Shown one piece after another: positions 59,152 to 64,000 of a stretch of 64,000 nucleotides of DNA. The position numbers were made by a program, and so were the translations under genes. Location of the stretch: positions 1 to 64,000 of the forward strand of contig NZ_NTFY01000022.1 of the NCBI RefSeq assembly GCF_002289565.1, in the 5' to 3' direction. The stretch's first letter is position 1. Every line of letters begins with the position of its first letter. The notes under the pieces are model-generated. The model saw only the letters and a program-made list of their open reading frames with translations. It did not search any database and was not told where the DNA came from. The DNA is from Rhodopirellula sp. SM50. GTDB lineage: Bacteria; Planctomycetota; Planctomycetia; Pirellulales; Pirellulaceae.

Positions 59152-59678
59152 ATGCAAAAAGAACGCGAGATTCGTTTCCCGATGTTTCGTTTCGGTGCCC
59201 GCCTGGCCAAGGGGGACCGGGCGACGATCCGGGCGGTGATCGAAAGCCGCGGGTATGACAACGAACGCGCGATCGTCTCCATTCGCCCCGCCAATCGCCC
59301 CGACCAAAACCGCTTGCTTCGCTGCCGATCACGTTGACCGAAGGGGCGACGTCCTGTGAATTGGTCGTCGACGCTTGGCAGGCCGATCAGAAAGTCGCCC
59401 GCGGTTCTCAAGAAATCCAGTTGCTGCACCGGTCCAACGAATGGCTTCGTCCGCAAGCCAAACCCGAACGATTGCAAGCGTTGGTCGAGGCCGGGGGCGG
59501 ACAAATGGTCTCGTCAAAAGACGACTTGGACGCACTGTTGCGGTCGATCGAGATCGCGCCGGGGGAGGTCCTGATTCATCAGCTGCCCCTCTGGGACCAC
59601 GGGATGTTGTGGTCGCTGTTGTTGTCCTTGTTGGCCATCGACTGGATCTTTCGTCGACGCGGCGTGCAACACACCTGA
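59152..59678 (+). pseudogene. Frameshifted 3' remnant of a large membrane protein
   Basis: Two frames together resemble one C-terminal region. The upstream part (GDRATIRAVIESRGYDNERA, frame ending near 59337) should continue into TEGATSCELVVDAWQADQKV in another frame from about 59325, and ends with LWDHGMLWSLLLSLLAIDWI and a basic FRRRGVQHT, the kind of transmembrane ending seen in large planctomycete BatA/glutamine-amidotransferase-like membrane proteins. The N-terminal bulk is absent. The junction lies about 59310-59335. A short independent gene at 59334-59678 (114 codons) is possible but less likely. Identification is by feel, not by alignment. Confidence 0.55.
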
Positions 59679-59863
59679 GTTTTTTCCACCTATTGGTCTG
59701 GATTTTCTAAAGTCCCCTTGTGTAATCTTCCAACGTCGTCGCCAGGGGCAGCTGAAACACGGCGCATCACTTGGCAACCACCCTTCCATTTCAACGGGAT
59801 CTATCCCAAGCACACTGAAGCTAAACAGCATTTCCGAAACCTAACTTCGATCAAGGGGCAACA

Positions 59864-60484
59864 ATGATCAAGGCTAGTCACGACGGTAATCCGTCGCCAG
59901 GAATCCGTCCGTTTACGGTCGTTCTGCAGAGCGAACGACTCTCGATCGCAACCCTCCCTGATGCGCTTCCATTTCAAACCTTGGAGGTCGACGACTGGGA
60001 GGCCGTCTTCAAGAAGCTGAGCTCATTTCGACCGGGATGCCTGCTCGTCGACTTTGACAGCGTTCGCGACGAGACACTCAAACGCATTCGCACGTTTGCC
60101 GACCAAGGCATTCGGTTTTCAATCGTCGGACTGACGGCCGACCGCTCGCGACGGACCTTGCATCAGGCACTGAAGCACGGTTTCGTTGATTTGGTTCCCC
60201 ATCCGATCGAAAGTCGGCTGTTGATCGAAGCGGTCCAAGAAGCTTTTCAGGCCGACGCCGCCGGACCGGATTCGCTCTGCAATCTACGCAGCGGGTTTGG
60301 ACGACTGACCCCGAAAGAACGCGAGGTGCTGCCGCAACTGCTGTTGGGAATACCATCGCGACGTCTCGCCGGCAAGCTCAATGTCTCCTACCAAACGATC
60401 GATCGTCATCGCAAACGCGTGATCGAAAAAATGAACGTCGATAACATGACGGAACTGGCGATGAAGCTGTACCGTCAGTACTAA
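59864..60484 (+). CDS. LuxR/FixJ-type regulator with degenerate receiver domain
   Basis: 206 residues. An N-terminal receiver-like domain (15-135) keeps an Asp in CLLVDFDSVRDE at the phosphoacceptor position, but the acidic pair of the first strand is missing (FTVVLQSERLSIATL) and the conserved Lys is replaced in FVDLVPHPIE. The C-terminal LuxR HTH is intact: LTPKEREVLPQLLLGIPSRR, LAGKLNVSYQTIDRHRKRVI, EKMNVDNMTELAMKLY. It may therefore act without classical phosphorylation. No histidine kinase is adjacent. Its TAA overlaps the TAG stop of the convergent gene (60481-60484). Confidence 0.85.
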   Translation: MIKASHDGNPSPGIRPFTVVLQSERLSIATLPDALPFQTLEVDDWEAVFKKLSSFRPGCLLVDFDSVRDETLKRIRTFADQGIRFSIVGLTADRSRRTLHQALKHGFVDLVPHPIESRLLIEAVQEAFQADAAGPDSLCNLRSGFGRLTPKEREVLPQLLLGIPSRRLAGKLNVSYQTIDRHRKRVIEKMNVDNMTELAMKLYRQY

Positions 60485-63453
60485 ATGTCGAACACGACGA
60501 CCAGGTCGATCGCTTGGTGATTGCCCAGCGAGAACGTGACCACGCCGTCTTCGCAGCTGACGTCCTGGGGCAATTCTTCCAAGGAACGGTCGATCCCCGA
60601 CGGATCGGCGATGAAAGCGGCTTGGGCGGCGGCGCAGAATTGCAGCTTGACCTTCGACGTTTTTGGCCGCGTCTGAACGACTTGCATTCGTGCGGCAAGT
60701 TTCCCGTCGCTGCGGCGGGTGGTCTTCATTTCGGTGACCAAGACGTCACCGGAGGAAACGTGGACCAGCCACGCCTGGGACGTCTCGCCCGTGACCGATC
60801 CGCGATTGGGGGTTTTCGGATCGATGGCGAATACTTCCGCCGGCGCGATGCAGGACCGCGCCACCGCGACCGGAGACGGGCAATCAAACGCGAACGTGAC
60901 GCGAAACGGAATCGCATCGGCGCCGGTGGGGATCCCGATCACGGTGTCCAGGAATCGGTCGGCGACCTTGCGATGCAGCGGCAACCCATGACCGGCGACC
61001 AAGGTTTGCTTTTCCGCTTCGTCGATCAAGACGCCAAGTGGTGCGATGAACTTTTTTGCCGAAGCGCTGTGCACCTTGTCGCGGACCAGTGGCCGCAAGA
61101 TTGCCGCCTCGCCGGCGACGGCCGTCCGTACGGCAAAATAATTTTTCCAAAACGCGGTTTCAGATTCGATCGGAATGTTCGTCTTAGGGTGCAAGGTCCC
61201 CTCGACCTCCAGCAACCGGCTTCCCCGTCGCAGCCGATAGTGAATCGAGAACTCGGCCATCGCGTTGCCGGCGTTGTCCTGCAGTTCGCCCGAGGCGGTG
61301 ATTTCGCCGAGCGCCAAGCTGGACTGCGTGACCTCCATGCGTTTGCAAACCATCGTCCCGCCATCTTTCCCGCCCGCCAGATCGGCGGCCGCCACCAATC
61401 GCATCGACAGCCGGTTGCCGCGTGAGGCGCTAAACACGCCCGAGAGGCTTCCGCCGGTTTCGTCCAAGGTGACGGCCATAAATTCGTTTTTCAAGACCGC
61501 GTGTTCGGCAATCCCTTTTTCGCCGCCGGTCAGTCGTTTCAGCAGCCCCTGTTTCTTGACCGGGTGGGTCGCCGACAGACGCGTCAATCCCATCGCGGGC
61601 ACGTCGAAGGTGACGTCACACCCGCCCCCGCCGGCGGCGGTTGCCGCGTAAACGAATTTTTCGTTCGCCGGACGGCCGCCGTGCAGTTTCGTGTGCCGTC
61701 GGGTCGCGACACCCTGGGCGTTGAAACACAAGGCATCCTTGGCGATCGTGTCATCGGTCGATGGCTCGACGCCGACCACCCGAGCAATCAGTTTGCGATC
61801 ATCGGCGCGGCCGTATGCATCCGGCTGCTCGCTGGCAGATTCTGGATGTTCGTCGTCTGGTTGTTCGTCGGCGAGCAACTTCGGATTGGCCAGCGTCGCA
61901 ATCGCTCGCAAGGTTCGGCGGGCTTCGGTTCGGACCGTGCGGCAAAAGGCATCGGCCAGCGCGCTGAGCGAGGTGTCGGATTTTGGATCGATCAGTTGCT
62001 GTGCGATCTCGGATGCGGCGTGTTTGGAAATCGCATCGAGAGTTCCCTGGTGGTAGGGACGTTCGCCATCGCTGAAGTAGCGTTCCAGAGTCCAGAAGCG
62101 GCCCAGCGCGACACTCCACGTCGCCGCTCGGCAGAGGTCTCGAAAACTGTCGCAGACGCGATCGGGCCAATGCACCAGCAGTGCCGTGGCGACTTCGCCG
62201 CTGTCGATCGATTCGCCCAGGTGGGCACCCAGGGCCAGGAAGGCGGAATCGCTGGCGGCATCGATCGGCTTGGCCGTCAATGCTTCGACTTCTTTGTGGC
62301 CGCCCGAGACGATCACCTTGGACTCGTCACCGAAGCCTGTGCCGGCGGTGAAATCGATCGGGATCACGCCCCGGTATCCGAGTGCCGCCAGGGCGGGGAC
62401 CAAGTCGACCGGTGTCATGCCGGAGAGCCGGGCGTAAACCGACGGGGCTTGGCCGACTGCGGCGGAGGCCAAGACCGTGCCGGATTCAAACAGGTGACGC
62501 GCCGAGGCCATCGTCATCGCATCGAGGCAGCTCGGATCGCCCGCTACACCGCGGCCCGCCCAGCCGCCACCCGCCCAGCCGCCGCCGGCCCAGCCGACGG
62601 TGTCCAGGGCGAGCAATTGGCGAAAGCGATCGAAAGGCTCGTGGTGTGGCGAGGCGTCCTTGGCCGCACACAATTCAGCCGCCACGGTGCCGTCGAGCAA
62701 GACATTGCGTGGCGTTCCCAGCACGCCATCGCCGTCGTCGTCTTGGGTCGCACTCGCCTGGAAACGGTCCAGCCAGCCGGCATCGGTCGCGGACTTCAGC
62801 ACACCCGGGGTCAGCAGGGTCAGGTCGACCAGGTGGGGATCGCTGGAGAAGTAGTGGTCGCGTTCTTCGGAGAGGGCATCGAAAACATCGTGCAACGCTT
62901 CGGCCGTCGCGACGGCGTCTCGATCGAGGAACGCTTTGGCTGCCGCGACGATTCGGTTCTGCAGGTGCAGCTCGTCCAAATTGCTGGTGTACCGCAACCG
63001 CCGCGTCATGATCTGGATCTGCAGCGACAGGTATCCGGCGGCGTAAAAATCTTCGACTCCCAGCGAGCGCGCGGCCGAGGGCAGCGCCGCCGAGGGCAGC
63101 GCTGCGCAGCGGGGGTCGGCCGGGTCCAGCCCCAGCGCGACGAGCATCTCCGCGCGGTCCGCCCCGGTCACCCAGGTGCACTCGGGATTGGCATCACACT
63201 TGCGACGAAAGTCAGCGGGGATCTGTTTCAACGAGGGATCCGGGACCACGATCACGCGCGGTCCGTCAGGGTTGGGGGGCGTGTCGGCGCGATACCAAGT
63301 CGGCATTTGCTCGGTCTGAGCCAACAATCGCGGATGCCACAAGATCGTCCAGCCGGCCAACAAGCTCCGCGCATCCGAATCGGGACCCCCGACGGGAAAA
63401 TCTTCCAGGGTGGCCGAAGGGAGCAGAACGGAACACTCGTCAAACGGGGCCAT
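60481..63453 (-). CDS. Large conserved protein; C-terminal part resembles glycoside hydrolase family 38 beta-domain
   Basis: About 990 residues, no signal peptide. The N-terminal part (MAPFDECSVLLPSATLEDFP, LLAGWTILWHPRLLAQTEQM) has no clear catalytic signature. In the middle, internal sequence HYFSSDPHLVDLTLLTPGVL and a short Gly-Trp repeat (GWAGGGWAGGGWAGRG) are seen. The last third (EFMAVTLDETGGSLSGVFSA, FSIHYRLRRGSRLLEVEGTL, FWKNYFAVRTAVAGEAAILR) reads like the C-terminal beta-sandwich of alpha-mannosidases. ATG 63453 is chosen because it starts the conserved-looking MAPFDECS; an in-frame start at 63618 is possible. Function uncertain. It converges on the LuxR gene with overlapping stop codons. 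Confidence 0.6.
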   Translation of the reverse strand: MAPFDECSVLLPSATLEDFPVGGPDSDARSLLAGWTILWHPRLLAQTEQMPTWYRADTPPNPDGPRVIVVPDPSLKQIPADFRRKCDANPECTWVTGADRAEMLVALGLDPADPRCAALPSAALPSAARSLGVEDFYAAGYLSLQIQIMTRRLRYTSNLDELHLQNRIVAAAKAFLDRDAVATAEALHDVFDALSEERDHYFSSDPHLVDLTLLTPGVLKSATDAGWLDRFQASATQDDDGDGVLGTPRNVLLDGTVAAELCAAKDASPHHEPFDRFRQLLALDTVGWAGGGWAGGGWAGRGVAGDPSCLDAMTMASARHLFESGTVLASAAVGQAPSVYARLSGMTPVDLVPALAALGYRGVIPIDFTAGTGFGDESKVIVSGGHKEVEALTAKPIDAASDSAFLALGAHLGESIDSGEVATALLVHWPDRVCDSFRDLCRAATWSVALGRFWTLERYFSDGERPYHQGTLDAISKHAASEIAQQLIDPKSDTSLSALADAFCRTVRTEARRTLRAIATLANPKLLADEQPDDEHPESASEQPDAYGRADDRKLIARVVGVEPSTDDTIAKDALCFNAQGVATRRHTKLHGGRPANEKFVYAATAAGGGGCDVTFDVPAMGLTRLSATHPVKKQGLLKRLTGGEKGIAEHAVLKNEFMAVTLDETGGSLSGVFSASRGNRLSMRLVAAADLAGGKDGGTMVCKRMEVTQSSLALGEITASGELQDNAGNAMAEFSIHYRLRRGSRLLEVEGTLHPKTNIPIESETAFWKNYFAVRTAVAGEAAILRPLVRDKVHSASAKKFIAPLGVLIDEAEKQTLVAGHGLPLHRKVADRFLDTVIGIPTGADAIPFRVTFAFDCPSPVAVARSCIAPAEVFAIDPKTPNRGSVTGETSQAWLVHVSSGDVLVTEMKTTRRSDGKLAARMQVVQTRPKTSKVKLQFCAAAQAAFIADPSGIDRSLEELPQDVSCEDGVVTFSLGNHQAIDLVVVFDI

Positions 63454-63651
63454 AACGCGGTCGCAACTGTGGTGGAAGGGAAGGGGACGGTGGAGTCGGG
63501 GGATGTCACAGAGTGTGATGGAAACTTCCGTCGGATCAAAGCCGCCACGCCAAACCGGTAGGGTAAAGGCAGCCAGGGGCTGGCCGAAGCGGGCAAAAGC
63601 GGCGTGTCCGGCGGACAAATAATTTGACGCCGGATACGGTCGACGGATAGA

Positions 63652-63710
63652 CTAGTGCTCCGGCTACTTTTAGTTTTAGGGTGCCGCGGAAAAGGGGGCC
63701 TTTTCCGCTC
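63652..63710. repeat. Partial copy of the GCGGAAAAGG hairpin/CTAG element
   Basis: CTAGTGCTC at 63652 matches the ends of the 47465-47618 element. GCGGAAAAGG at 63686-63695 pairs with CCTTTTCCGC at 63699-63708 across GGG. The flanks (GGTGCCGCGGAAAAG and TTTTCCGCTCGA) match those of the 47.5-kb element in reverse orientation, with the longer stem and loop deleted. No second CTAG end was identified. Confidence 0.7.
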
Positions 63711-64000
63711 GACGGCGGTCGCCGGAACGCGACGTGCCGTCAACGGTTCGGGTTCCTGTAATCATTCTTTTCTCCTTATCTCCTCATCCATCCCCTCTCG
63801 CGAAGGTGCAGCTTGGAAAAGTTTGCCGTAGAAATTCATCGTGCAATTTTGGGGCAATCAGCACATTCGGAACGCACTGGGTGGTGTAAATTCGACAACG
63901 TACCCGGCCGAGCGTGGAGAAGACGGCAGTGTCGGAGTACCCTGCCGGAACGGGATGCATCGCATTTTTCGACGTTGATTCGCAATCGAGTCTAAAAATC
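63711..64000. other. No recognisable feature at the window end
   Basis: About 290 bp with a short open frame from 63813 that has no recognisable domain, signal peptide or ribosome-binding site. Nothing reliable is seen; it may be the promoter region of a gene beyond the window. Confidence 0.5.

Noticed and set aside
61501-63561. 686-codon plus-strand open frame opposite the large convergent gene
   Set aside because: Low-complexity antisense translation with no start context or domain.
63813-63995. Short open frame at the window end
   Set aside because: No domain, signal sequence or ribosome-binding site; composition gives no support.

Overview
The window is from a planctomycete, most likely the Pirellulaceae (Rhodopirellula/Stieleria-like). 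The evidence is two DUF1559 proteins with pilin-like N-termini, a TIGR03067-type protein, DUF1080-type proteins, a TIGR03032 protein, a giant FG-GAP/GEVED protein with an LEPR-XLL-type N-terminus and a dockerin-like C-terminus, a tetrahydromethanopterin cyclohydrolase gene (mch), and many GC-rich dispersed repeats between genes. Everything here comes from reading the sequence; no database search was run.

Layout. 0.2-11.3 kb: a metal-homeostasis island. It has an outer-membrane TolC/CzcC-like factor on the minus strand, then on the plus strand a Cys-rich exported protein, a YHS/TRASH-like lipoprotein, a CusB-like adaptor with three heavy-metal-binding domains, a four-helix-bundle gene wedged between adaptor and pump and bracketed by 16-bp repeats, a CusA-like RND pump, a HupE/UreJ permease and a CobW GTPase. 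11.3-15.3 kb: two secreted proteins, bioD, an N-carbamoylputrescine amidase-like nitrilase, and a stand-alone GyrB-type TOPRIM protein. 15.4-15.7 kb: four 81-bp tandem repeats. 16.0-19.7 kb: an operon with 4-nt overlaps, mch then a RimK-like ATP-grasp ligase then an OleC-like adenylate-forming enzyme. 20.2-21.8 kb: def-fmt. 21.8-22.4 kb: a SOUL haem-binding protein.

22.6-29.7 kb: a compact minus-strand pseudopilus/type II secretion-like operon of one GspE ATPase, three consecutive GspF-type membrane proteins, four pilin-like proteins and a terminal sugar O-acetyltransferase. Almost every junction is a 4-nt stop/start overlap, and no secretin gene is present. A separate DUF1559 gene diverges from it. 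31-38 kb: lptB, an unusually large signal peptidase I with a zinc-ribbon-like insert, a secreted HEAT/TPR protein and a rhomboid protease. 38.6-41.0 kb: an SGNH-like protein and an AlgI-like MBOAT O-acyltransferase, a polysaccharide-acetylation pair. 43-46.5 kb: pyruvate carboxylase.

46.5-64 kb: the giant FG-GAP protein, a TIGR03032 protein with a catalytically degenerate sulfatase-like protein, a WecG/TagA glycosyltransferase, a neutral-ceramidase-like protein, a frameshifted membrane-protein remnant, an atypical LuxR-type regulator and a ~990-residue protein with an alpha-mannosidase-like C-terminal region.

Intergenic DNA is dominated by dispersed palindromic and tandem repeats rather than classical insertion sequences. 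No transposase, integrase, tRNA, rRNA or CRISPR array was recognised. The most unusual items are the repeat-bracketed four-helix-bundle cassette inside the cusBA operon, the stand-alone TOPRIM gene, the three-GspF pseudopilus operon, the mch-ligase-synthetase operon and a MITE-like hairpin element that supplies the stop codon of the gene before it.
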